Part shown: positions 1 to 6,205 of the stretch, piece by piece
Numbering within the stretch: position 1 is the first letter of the stretch
How the letters are laid out: each line of letters opens with the position of its first letter
Made by a program: the position numbers and the translations under genes
The notes under the pieces: generated by a model
Databases searched by the model: none
What the model saw: only the letters and a program-made list of their open reading frames with translations
What the model was told of the DNA's origin: nothing
Assembly: GCA_007123065.1 (NCBI GenBank)
Contig: SKSI01000121.1
Location: 1 to 6,205, forward strand
Length of the DNA: 6,205 nucleotides
Reading direction: 5' to 3'
Source: Bacteroidales bacterium
GTDB lineage: Bacteria > Bacteroidota > Bacteroidia > Bacteroidales > UBA7960

Positions 1-1244
1 AAAACGAGGTTTTGCAGAAAGCATTCGCACATGCAAAAGAGAATAAAAAGAAAGTGCATCTTTTCGGCCTTGTTTCCGATGGTGGCGTGCATTCTGCCAT
101 GGATCATCTTTTTGGGCTTTGTGATATGGCAAAGGAGCAGGACTTTGAGGGCCTTTATGTGCATGCATTTACGGATGGCCGTGATACCGATCCGAAGAGT
201 GGCAAAGGTTTTATTAATGATTTGGAAAAACATATGGAGCAGTCGGCCGGACGCATTGCCACGGTTTGCGGACGTTACTATGCAATGGACCGTGACAAGC
301 GCTGGGAGCGGGTAAAGATTGCCTATGATATGCTTTTGGAAGGGAAGGGAGAGCAATTTGGCAGCGCAGAAGAGGCCATTCAGGCTTCTTACGATGATGG
401 AGTTACAGACGAGTTCATCAAACCAAAAGTCATTAAAGGTGATGATGGAAAGCCATTGGCAACAGTTCAGGAAGGCGATGTGGTGATTTGTTTTAATTTC
501 CGGACTGACAGGCTCAGGGAAATTACTGCGGTGCTCACACAGAAAGATATGCCTGAACACGGAATGAAAACCCTTCCATTGCATTATGTCACAATGACGG
601 AATATGACAAATCGTTTGAGGGTGTGCAAATTGCTTTTAGGAAGGAAGATTTACGCAATACCCTGGGTGATGTGTTGTCTGAAGCAGGAAAAACCCAGTT
701 GCGTATCGCTGAAACGGAGAAATACCCGCACGTTACTTTCTTTTTCAGCGGAGGGCGCGAAAAAGCTTTCGATGGGGAAGAACGGGTGATGATCCCATCG
801 CCTAAAGTTGCCACCTATGATCTGCAGCCTGCAATGAGCGCGCCAGAGGTGAAGGATGCCGTGATCCGTGAGATCGAATCAGAAAAGCACGATTTTATTT
901 GTCTGAACTTCGCCAATGCAGATATGGTTGGTCACACGGGAGTTTATGAAGCCATAAAGGAAGCACTGGAAACGGTTGACAGCTGTTTGCGCGAAGTGGT
1001 GGAAGCCGGGCTTACCCATCACTACAGCATGCTCATTACAGCCGATCATGGCAATGCAGATTTTGGTATCAATGATGACGGCAGCCCCAACACAGCCCAC
1101 ACCACCAACCCGGTCCCTTGCTGGCTGATCGACAATGATTACAAAGAGATCAGGCAAGGCCGTTTGGCTGACCTTGCACCAACGATACTGCACATTATGG
1201 GTGTAGAAGCTCCCGAAGAGATGGAGGGGGATGTGCTGGTTTAA
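1..1244 (+). CDS. gpmI: 2,3-bisphosphoglycerate-independent phosphoglycerate mutase, C-terminal part (5' end outside window)
   Basis: Interconverts 3-phosphoglycerate and 2-phosphoglycerate in glycolysis and gluconeogenesis in the cytoplasm; an alkaline-phosphatase-superfamily enzyme with two Mn ions. The reading frame is open from base 3, giving 413 codons before TAA at 1242-1244. The family is about 505-515 residues, so roughly 95-100 N-terminal residues are missing, including the catalytic serine that carries the phosphate and the first metal ligands. Visible family motifs, in order: DGGVHS (78-95), DGRDTDP (174-194), GRYYAMDRDKRW (270-305), NFRTDR (495-512), the AETEKYPHVTFFFSGG block with the conserved Lys at 720-722, NFANADMVGHTG with metal-binding Asp and His (906-941), ADHGNAD with the Asp-His pair (1041-1061), and the late His of TAHTTNP (1098-1100). 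The C-terminus, EEMEGDVLV, is normal for the family. All active-site residues expected in this part are present, so the gene looks intact. It converges on the LacI-family gene and is probably unrelated in regulation to the sus genes. The TTG at 12 is internal, not the true start. Confidence 0.97.
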   Translation, partial: NEVLQKAFAHAKENKKKVHLFGLVSDGGVHSAMDHLFGLCDMAKEQDFEGLYVHAFTDGRDTDPKSGKGFINDLEKHMEQSAGRIATVCGRYYAMDRDKRWERVKIAYDMLLEGKGEQFGSAEEAIQASYDDGVTDEFIKPKVIKGDDGKPLATVQEGDVVICFNFRTDRLREITAVLTQKDMPEHGMKTLPLHYVTMTEYDKSFEGVQIAFRKEDLRNTLGDVLSEAGKTQLRIAETEKYPHVTFFFSGGREKAFDGEERVMIPSPKVATYDLQPAMSAPEVKDAVIREIESEKHDFICLNFANADMVGHTGVYEAIKEALETVDSCLREVVEAGLTHHYSMLITADHGNADFGINDDGSPNTAHTTNPVPCWLIDNDYKEIRQGRLADLAPTILHIMGVEAPEEMEGDVLV

Positions 1245-1263
1245 TTGCTGATGATGCGCGACT

Positions 1264-1302
1264 GCAGAGACGCGCGCACAGGCGCGTCCCTGCTGCCGTT
1301 TT
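1264..1302 (+). terminator. GC-rich imperfect palindrome between convergent genes; candidate terminator and/or dispersed palindromic repeat
   Basis: Bases 1264-1293 fold into a hairpin. An inner stem of seven pairs (1269-1275 with 1282-1288, GACGCGC against GCGCGTC) closes a 6-base loop. After one A/C mismatch (1268/1289), four more pairs follow (GCAG 1264-1267 with CTGC 1290-1293). A short run of four T (1299-1302) follows on the plus strand after five intervening bases, so it could terminate gpmI transcripts, but the T-tract is short and displaced. No comparable T-run follows on the minus strand. The stem sequence (CAGAGACGCG... / ...CGCGTCCCTG) resembles, from memory, the short intergenic palindromes built around AGAGACGCG that recur in many Bacteroidota and cyanobacterial genomes. 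The pairing is seen directly; both proposed roles are inference. Confidence 0.5.
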
Positions 1303-2309
1303 CACCCTGAATCTCTGACTTTCAGGAAGGCGGGAAATATCTTTGTTTTGAAATCCTCTTCCGTTTCGCCGGAGAGGCGATTCAGAAGAATCCGGGCAGC
1401 CTCTTTGCCAATGTCGTAGCCCCGTTGTTCCACTGTTGTAAGGCTGGGTCTGACAACCGTTGCAATCGGGTCGTCACCGAAACCGGCGACGGCGATTTGA
1501 TCCGGAATAATATATCCATGATCCTGCAAAAGACGCATTGCCGCCACTGCCGTAAAATCATTGACTGCAAAGATTGCATCTGCTCCGGTAGCCAGGTTTA
1601 ACAGCTTTGCGCTATGCTGAGCAACGCGCGCAGGGGTATCACACTTCAAAACGAGTTCGTCTTGTAACGGCACCCCGGCTTCTTTCAGTGCTTCTGCATA
1701 ACCCAGATAGCGCTCCCTGCCCACGCTCAGGTGTTGCGGACCGGCCAGATGGATGATGTTGCGACATCCGCGTTTTAACAAATGCGATACAACGAGCCGT
1801 GCACCTTCAAAGTCATTGGTCAATACGCGATCGGAGTCCACCTCCGGAGTTGCCCTGTCCATAAAAACGATTGGAATGCCTTGTTCAGAAAGGTTCAGGA
1901 AATGTTTGTTATCGCGGGTGCTCTTGCTGATGGAAACCAAAAAACCGTCCACACGATGATCACTTAGTGCCTCCACATTGATCACTTCACGGTGATAATC
2001 TTCATTAGACTGGCAGATAATCACACGGTAACCCTTGCCATAAGCAAGATCTTCGATCCCGCTGATCACAGAAGAGAAAAAATGGTGTACAATTTCCGGG
2101 ATAATAACACCAATGGTGAACGATTTTTGTTGCTTTAATCCCAGAGCAAGCGCATTCGGACGGTAGTTCACCTTACGGGCGTACTCCTGAATACGCAAAC
2201 AGGTATCCCTGCTGATCTCAGGATGGTTTTTGAGCGCGCGCGAAACCGTTGAGGGAGCAACACCCAAATCTCGTGCTATATCACTGATGGATACCTGGGG
2301 TGATTTCAT
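1302..2309 (-). CDS. LacI/GalR-family transcriptional regulator
   Basis: A complete 335-residue protein, the normal family length. Residues 6-30 form the LacI-type helix-turn-helix (VSISDIARDLGVAPSTVSRAL), with recognition helix at about 20-26. Residues 48-60 (NYRPNALALGLKQ) are the hinge helix that inserts into the operator minor groove. The rest is a periplasmic-binding-protein-like effector domain, with family signatures HHFFSSVISGIED (75-87), DGFLVS (121-126), IPIVFMDR (145-152), VGRERYLGY (196-204), DAIFAVNDFTAVAAM (244-258) and VAGFGDDPIATVVRPSLTTVEQ (274-295). It should act as a cytoplasmic dimer binding a sugar or sugar phosphate. The ATG at 2307-2309 places the helix-turn-helix at the usual distance from the N-terminus. 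An AGGAAAAG at 2331-2338 (minus strand) lies too far upstream to be a normal Shine-Dalgarno site. The gene is divergent from susC across a region with a perfect LacI-type palindrome, which makes it the likely local regulator. The effector is unknown; a maltose-type sugar is suggested only by the neighbouring SusD. Confidence 0.95.
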   Translation of the reverse strand: MKSPQVSISDIARDLGVAPSTVSRALKNHPEISRDTCLRIQEYARKVNYRPNALALGLKQQKSFTIGVIIPEIVHHFFSSVISGIEDLAYGKGYRVIICQSNEDYHREVINVEALSDHRVDGFLVSISKSTRDNKHFLNLSEQGIPIVFMDRATPEVDSDRVLTNDFEGARLVVSHLLKRGCRNIIHLAGPQHLSVGRERYLGYAEALKEAGVPLQDELVLKCDTPARVAQHSAKLLNLATGADAIFAVNDFTAVAAMRLLQDHGYIIPDQIAVAGFGDDPIATVVRPSLTTVEQRGYDIGKEAARILLNRLSGETEEDFKTKIFPAFLKVRDSG

Positions 2310-2492
2310 AACTTGTACAGATCATCATTACTTTTCCTGCCATAAAGATAAAAATAAATGCATTGCTTTGCTGCTTTTAAACAAAATTGAACAACGCAGC
2401 ATTAATAAGTATTTTATCGTCTAATATTATGAACCATTTTTTTAACATAATTGTTATACTTTATGATGGTCATTTCAAGACGTTAAAACCAA

Positions 2493-2506
2493 CGCAAACG
2501 TTTGCG
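2493..2506. promoter_or_regulatory. Predicted LacI-family operator
   Basis: CGCAAACGTTTGCG is a perfect 14-bp palindrome with a central CpG, the symmetry and core expected for dimeric LacI/GalR-family regulators. It is very close to the E. coli PurR box core and to CcpA/cre-type sites. It lies in an otherwise A/T-rich region between a LacI-family gene and the susC it diverges from, so that regulator is the natural binder. Its centre is about 57 bp upstream of the start of the susC -7 element and about 190 bp from the regulator's ATG. Symmetry and position are observed; binding is inferred. Confidence 0.8.
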
Positions 2507-2556
2507 GATAAAACTGATAATCAACATAAAACTAAGTTTTTATATTAAAAAAATAT

Positions 2557-2564
2557 TAACTTTG
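2557..2564 (+). promoter_or_regulatory. Bacteroidota-type -7 promoter element for susC-susD
   Basis: TAACTTTG matches the TAnnTTTG -7 consensus recognised by the Bacteroidota primary sigma factor. The expected TTTG at -33 is not clearly present; only a T-run (2537-2541) lies upstream, at a shorter spacing. Transcription would begin near 2569-2572, leaving a leader of about 60 bases before the susC ATG. A weak -33 element would fit a promoter that depends on an activator. Confidence 0.6.
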
Positions 2565-2592
2565 CGAACTGCTTGTATAACACACTAACAGC

Positions 2593-2625
2593 AATTAATT
2601 CATAATTAATTCAACTTTTAATTCA
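2593..2625 (+). repeat. Three phased TTAATTCA direct repeats in the susC leader
   Basis: TTAATTCA occurs at 2595-2602, 2606-2613 and 2618-2625, with starts 11 and 12 bases apart, close to one DNA helical turn. The first two copies extend to AATTAATTCA. AATTAATT is itself self-complementary, so 2593-2600 and 2604-2611 could also form an all-A/U hairpin with a 3-base loop in the mRNA. The last copy ends 7 bases before the susC ATG, where no Shine-Dalgarno sequence is present. Function is unknown: possible roles are protein binding, mRNA structure or an unstructured A/U-rich ribosome landing region. Confidence 0.55.
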
Positions 2626-2632
2626 TTTCAAT

Positions 2633-5617
2633 ATGAGAAAACCAATCAAAAACATGATTCCTTTGTTGCTGGCGCTTCTTATTGCGACCGCGGCATGGGG
2701 TCAGAGAGGGACGGTTACCGGGGTTGTGAGTGACCGTCAGTCGGGTGAAACCCTACCCGGAGCAAGTGTGGTGATTCAGGGAACAACAACAGGGACCGTA
2801 ACAGACATTGACGGAGAGTTTACGCTCCCGGTTCCTGCAGGAGAGGTTACCCTTGTTGGTAGTTTTCTGGGTTATGACCCGTTAGCGCAAACGATCACCA
2901 TTGCCGAAGGGGAAACAGTCCGGGTAAACTTCCCGTTGCAACTCGATGTGGAGACTCTGGAGGAGTTTGTCGTGATCGGATATGGTATCCAGCGAAGGGA
3001 AGATGCTACCGGTTCCGTTGCCGTTGTGGGAGAACGCGACTTTAATAGGGGTAACATCACAACACCGGCAGAATTATTGCGTGGCAAAATGCCTGGCGTA
3101 CAAATTACTTCTGCAGGAGGTGCCCCCGGAAGCGGAGAGATTATTCGTATCCGCGGCGGTTCATCACTATCGGCAGACAATGACCCGCTGATCGTGATTG
3201 ACGGCGTCCCTATTGAAAACGCGGGCGTACCGGGTTTGAGAAACCCGTTATCTACCATAAACCCGAATGATATCGAATCCTTTACGGTACTGAAAGATGC
3301 TTCTGCAACAGCTATTTATGGTTCCAGAGCGTCCAACGGTGTGATCATCATTACGACCAAACAAGGAAAAAAAGATACCCCTTTAACCGTGAATTATACC
3401 GGTTCCATTTCGATGTCGCAAAACATCAGAACTGTTGAGGTATTGAATGCGGAAGAGTTCCGGAGTATAATCAATGAACGCTACAGTACCAGACCCAACA
3501 TCATTAATATGCTAGGCGGTCACAGCACAGACTGGCAAAATGAGATCTTCAGGGATGCGATCGCTCATGATCATGCAGTCAGTGCATCAGGAGCGTACAG
3601 AAACTTACCCTATCGCGTTTCGCTCGGCTATAAGTCAGAGGAAGGTGTGCTGCATAGAGACCAGGTCGATAGGGTATCACTTGCCCTGAGTCTCAATCCA
3701 TCATTCTTCGATGATCACCTGAACGTGAATTTTAATGTCCGTGGTGCGAATATTCAAAACCAATTTGCCAACGAAGGTGCCATTGGCGCTGCCGTTATGT
3801 TTGACCCGACACAGCCTGTGCGCACCGACAGTGATCTGTTCGGAGGCTATTTCGCCTGGGAAGAGAATGGGATACCGAAAGATGTGGCAACAGATAACCC
3901 CGTTGCATTGCTGAACCTGACCAACAATGAATCCACCGTTAACAGGATAATTGGTAGTGCACAGCTTGATTACAGGCTGCATTGGTTCCCGCAGATTAAA
4001 GCCAACATGAATGTTGCTTATGACTACTCTGAGTCGGAAGGTACAAACTTTACACCCGACTATGCACCCTGGGCATATGTGTCCGGTGGTTCTGACGGAA
4101 TATATGACCAACAGCGCAAGAACCAGCTGTTTGATTTTTATCTCAATTATGAAACGGATCTTCCAAGCCTGAATAGCCGTATGGATGTCATGGTAGGGCA
4201 CTCTTACCAGTATTTCTGGAATAAGGGTTCATCTTTTGTTACCAACATCGAAGGCAACGAATTTGGTACCGATTTCAGGATTTTTGAAGATCATCAATAC
4301 GAGTCAGATCATGCGCTTTTGTCTTTCTTCGGACGTATGAACTATTACCTGATGGATCGTTACATCTTTACTTTCACTTTGCGTAACGACCATACGTCAA
4401 GATTCTCAAGAGAGACACGCTCTGGTATTTTCCCGTCTGCCGCCTTTGCATGGCGCATTGACAAGGAAAACTTCATGGAAAACCTGGATTTTGTCAATGA
4501 GCTGAAGCTGAGACTTGGGTACGGCGTCACAGGGCAACAGAATATCGGAGGCAATTACCCATATCTTGCCCGTTATACCAGAAGCCGTGAAGGTGCCTTC
4601 TACCAGTTTGGTGTGAACAATTTTGTACCGACCTGGCGTCCGGAAGGCTATGATTACGGCATCAAGTGGGAAGAAACCATCACGTACAATGCAGGTATTG
4701 ACTATGGCCTGTTTGGTGACAGGTACTATGGTTCGCTTGATTTTTATTTCCGTGAAACACAGGACCTGATCAACTTCATCAGCATTCCTGCAGGTACCAA
4801 CCTAACGAACTTTATCCTGACCAACGTCGGAAGTATGGAGAACAAAGGGGTTGAACTCAGCATCTTCACACGCCCGATCGTGCGTGAAAACCTCAGATGG
4901 GAGATTGGCCTTAATGCCACTTACAACGATACAAAAATCACCAGGCTTACAGCTGTTGACGATCCCGAATATATTGGTGTACAGGAAGGATTTATATCCG
5001 GTGGTGTAGGTAACCGGGTACAGATTAACACTGTTGGGTACACTCCATTTACTTTTTTCATGTACGAACAGATATATGATCAGGACGGTAACCCGATTGA
5101 AGGCCTCTATGTAGACAGAAACGGAGATGGCGAAATCACCTCCAGTGACCTCTACAGGTTAAAGAGCCCGATGGCAAAATACTTCTTTGGCATCACCTCT
5201 GAGCTTCATTACAACAACTGGAGCTTCTCATTCGCCGGTCGTGCAAACCTCGACAACTGGGTTTATAACAATGTAAGCTCAATGAACGGAGAACTCAGCA
5301 GGTTGCATCGTCCGGAAGGACCATATTTAAGTAACATTACTTCAGAAGCAATTGCACTTGGATTTAATCAGGCACAGTATTTGTCAAACTATTACATTCA
5401 GGATGGCTCTTTCTTTAAAATGGATCACATCACACTGGGATATAATTTCGTTAATGTGTTGGGATCCGGAGCAAATCTGAACCTCTCGGCAATTGTACAA
5501 AATGCTTTTATCATTACAGGATATGATGGTCTTGACCCCGAAGTACACGGCGGTATTGACAACAATATCTACCCAAGGCCACGGATTTTTGTACTCAGTG
5601 CAAATCTCCAGTTTTAA
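2633..5617 (+). CDS. susC: SusC-like TonB-dependent outer-membrane glycan transporter
   Basis: A complete 994-residue protein, typical SusC length. It forms the TonB-powered outer-membrane barrel that imports oligosaccharides delivered by its SusD partner. Residues 1-23 are a signal peptide (basic start, hydrophobic 9-21, likely cleavage before Gln24). Residues about 27-102 are the carboxypeptidase-regulatory-like domain (VTGVVSDRQSGETLPGASV...). EEFVVIGYG (110-118) is the TonB-box region typical of SusC. The plug domain, about 120-245, contains IRIRGG (171-176), DPLIVIDGVPI (184-194) and the DASATAIYGSRASNGVI block (222-238). The remainder is beta-barrel, ending in the aromatic-terminated strand FVLSANLQF. 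An EF-hand-like loop (DRNGDGEITSSD, residues 828-839) sits in the C-terminal barrel region, as in many SusC proteins. There is no N-terminal STN domain, so it is probably not wired to an anti-sigma system. The ATG at 2633 is supported by the signal peptide that follows at once. It is followed 13 bases later by susD, as one transcription unit. Substrate cannot be read from this protein alone. Confidence 0.97.
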   Translation: MRKPIKNMIPLLLALLIATAAWGQRGTVTGVVSDRQSGETLPGASVVIQGTTTGTVTDIDGEFTLPVPAGEVTLVGSFLGYDPLAQTITIAEGETVRVNFPLQLDVETLEEFVVIGYGIQRREDATGSVAVVGERDFNRGNITTPAELLRGKMPGVQITSAGGAPGSGEIIRIRGGSSLSADNDPLIVIDGVPIENAGVPGLRNPLSTINPNDIESFTVLKDASATAIYGSRASNGVIIITTKQGKKDTPLTVNYTGSISMSQNIRTVEVLNAEEFRSIINERYSTRPNIINMLGGHSTDWQNEIFRDAIAHDHAVSASGAYRNLPYRVSLGYKSEEGVLHRDQVDRVSLALSLNPSFFDDHLNVNFNVRGANIQNQFANEGAIGAAVMFDPTQPVRTDSDLFGGYFAWEENGIPKDVATDNPVALLNLTNNESTVNRIIGSAQLDYRLHWFPQIKANMNVAYDYSESEGTNFTPDYAPWAYVSGGSDGIYDQQRKNQLFDFYLNYETDLPSLNSRMDVMVGHSYQYFWNKGSSFVTNIEGNEFGTDFRIFEDHQYESDHALLSFFGRMNYYLMDRYIFTFTLRNDHTSRFSRETRSGIFPSAAFAWRIDKENFMENLDFVNELKLRLGYGVTGQQNIGGNYPYLARYTRSREGAFYQFGVNNFVPTWRPEGYDYGIKWEETITYNAGIDYGLFGDRYYGSLDFYFRETQDLINFISIPAGTNLTNFILTNVGSMENKGVELSIFTRPIVRENLRWEIGLNATYNDTKITRLTAVDDPEYIGVQEGFISGGVGNRVQINTVGYTPFTFFMYEQIYDQDGNPIEGLYVDRNGDGEITSSDLYRLKSPMAKYFFGITSELHYNNWSFSFAGRANLDNWVYNNVSSMNGELSRLHRPEGPYLSNITSEAIALGFNQAQYLSNYYIQDGSFFKMDHITLGYNFVNVLGSGANLNLSAIVQNAFIITGYDGLDPEVHGGIDNNIYPRPRIFVLSANLQF

Positions 5618-5630
5618 ACCTTAAAAAAAC

Positions 5631-6205
5631 ATGATCATGAAAAAAATAAAAATATTAGCCATTCTTGTTACAGCCTTCCTCATTGGTTTTTCATCCTGTA
5701 TGAAAGATCTGGATACCGTCCCATTGGACGACAATGAGGTTACGGCTGCAGACATTTTTGAAGACCCCAATGCCTATCGTGAGATTTTGGCCAAGCTTTA
5801 TGCAGGTCTGGCCGTTTCAGGTCAGCAAGGACCTGCCGGTATGGCCGATATCAGTGGTATAGATGAAGGTTTCGGCCAGTATCTGCGTGCACTCTACTAT
5901 CATCAGGTCCTGTCAACGGATGAAGCCGTTATTGGATGGGATGACCAAACCATTAAAGATTTTGTATATCAAAGCTGGACAGCCTCTGATGTGTTTGTAG
6001 CAGCTATGTATTACCGGATTTTCTACCAGATCGCACTGGCAAATGAATATATCCGCCAAACTACAGATGAACTTCTTGATGAAAGAGGCGTAACCGGTGA
6101 ACTGAGGGAAGAGGTTGAAATGTACCGGGCAGAAGCACGTTTCTTAAGAGCTTTCAGCTATTGGCACGCGTTGGATATTTATGGCGATGTGCCCTTTGTT
6201 ACCGA
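5631..6205 (+). CDS. susD: SusD-like surface glycan-binding lipoprotein, N-terminal part (3' end outside window)
   Basis: The frame is open from ATG 5631 to the window edge, 191 complete codons of a family usually about 500-570 residues. The protein starts MIMKKIKILAILV and has a lipoprotein signal ending FSSC, with the lipidated Cys at residue 23; the ATG at 5637 (residue 3) is an equally possible start. The tail after Cys (MKDLD) resembles the SusD export region. SusD forms the surface lid of the SusC transporter and captures oligosaccharides. Family features are the AKLYAGLAVSGQQGPAG stretch (54-70), DISGIDEG (73-80), STDEAVIGW (95-103) and the TPR-like helix YRAEARFLRAFSYWHALDIYGDVPFV (165-190). 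The SGQQGPAG...GIDEG...TDEA blocks match what I remember of SusD proteins from starch/maltodextrin loci, including B. thetaiotaomicron SusD (GVTGQKG...GQDEG...TDEC). An alpha-glucan ligand is therefore the preferred inference. The 13-base gap after susC implies co-transcription; no clear Shine-Dalgarno site precedes it, only an A-run. Confidence 0.95.
   Translation, partial: MIMKKIKILAILVTAFLIGFSSCMKDLDTVPLDDNEVTAADIFEDPNAYREILAKLYAGLAVSGQQGPAGMADISGIDEGFGQYLRALYYHQVLSTDEAVIGWDDQTIKDFVYQSWTASDVFVAAMYYRIFYQIALANEYIRQTTDELLDERGVTGELREEVEMYRAEARFLRAFSYWHALDIYGDVPFVT

Larger units (their letters stand above)
2310..2632. promoter_or_regulatory. Divergent control region between the LacI-family gene and susC
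   Basis: This 323-bp A/T-rich stretch has no convincing gene. The small frame that crosses its left part overlaps the regulator antisense and shows no family features. From left to right it holds the minus-strand leader of the regulator, with no clear TAnnTTTG element facing that gene; a weak TAACA/TGTTA inverted repeat with a 4-base spacer (2443-2456); the perfect palindrome at 2493-2506; a -7 promoter element at 2557-2564 facing susC; and three TTAATTCA copies in the susC leader. The arrangement suits joint control of both divergent genes by the LacI-family protein. Confidence 0.7.

Noticed and set aside
2369..2401. TGCTGC/GCAGCA inverted arms in the control region, considered as a second operator for the regulator.
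   Set aside because: Six-base arms separated by 21 bases do not match the compact CGCAAACGTTTGCG symmetry and can easily occur by chance.
2230..2424. A 64-codon plus-strand frame running from the regulator's 5' end into the control region.
   Set aside because: It overlaps the regulator's helix-turn-helix codons antisense, has no ribosome-binding context and its tail is encoded by A/T-rich control DNA.
2443..2456. TAACA-TAAT-TGTTA inverted repeat, considered as a regulator site.
   Set aside because: Five-base arms in very A/T-rich DNA are weak evidence, and it does not resemble the nearby perfect palindrome.
2872..3258. A 128-codon antisense open frame opposite the SusC plug domain.
   Set aside because: Its Pro/Ser/Thr-rich translation is what the antisense of conserved Gly/Asp-rich plug motifs produces; no independent start signal or family match.
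3701..4201. A 166-codon open frame antisense to susC.
   Set aside because: It lies wholly inside a well-supported susC coding region, has no recognisable domain, and its composition looks like a reverse reading of barrel-strand codons.
5630..5639. CATGATCATG, a perfect 10-bp palindrome over the susD start.
   Set aside because: It arises from the closely spaced in-frame ATG codons (ATGATCATG) and is too short to claim as a regulatory site.

Overview
The window reads as chromosomal DNA from a member of the Bacteroidota. The evidence is a SusC/SusD outer-membrane glycan-uptake pair, a TAnnTTTG-type promoter element, A/T-rich leaders without a clear Shine-Dalgarno sequence before susC and susD, and a cofactor-independent phosphoglycerate mutase. 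Genus cannot be fixed from this sequence. The SusD most resembles, from memory, those of maltodextrin-type loci in flavobacteria and related environmental Bacteroidota.

Layout: (1) 1-1244, plus strand, the C-terminal four fifths of gpmI (glycolysis), cut by the left window edge. (2) 1245-1301, a short convergent gap holding a strong GC-rich imperfect palindrome that may be a terminator and/or a dispersed palindromic repeat. (3) 1302-2309, minus strand, a complete LacI/GalR-family regulator. (4) 2310-2632, a 323-bp A/T-rich divergent control region with a perfect 14-bp LacI-type operator palindrome, a Bacteroidota -7 promoter element facing susC, and an A/T-only leader with three phased TTAATTCA copies. 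(5) 2633-5617, plus strand, a complete 994-residue SusC-like TonB-dependent transporter. (6) 5631-6205, plus strand, the first 191 residues of a SusD-like lipoprotein, cut by the right edge.

Working model: the LacI-family protein senses an intracellular sugar derived from the imported glycan and acts at the 2493-2506 palindrome to control susC-susD and perhaps itself. SusD on the cell surface captures the oligosaccharide and SusC moves it across the outer membrane using TonB energy. The SusD N-terminal half carries sequence blocks I associate with starch/maltodextrin SusD proteins, so an alpha-glucan substrate is the best guess. Surface glycan-binding proteins and glycoside hydrolases would be expected beyond the right edge but are not visible. 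The locus is a recognisable polysaccharide utilisation locus rather than an undescribed system; the most informative new material is in the control region.
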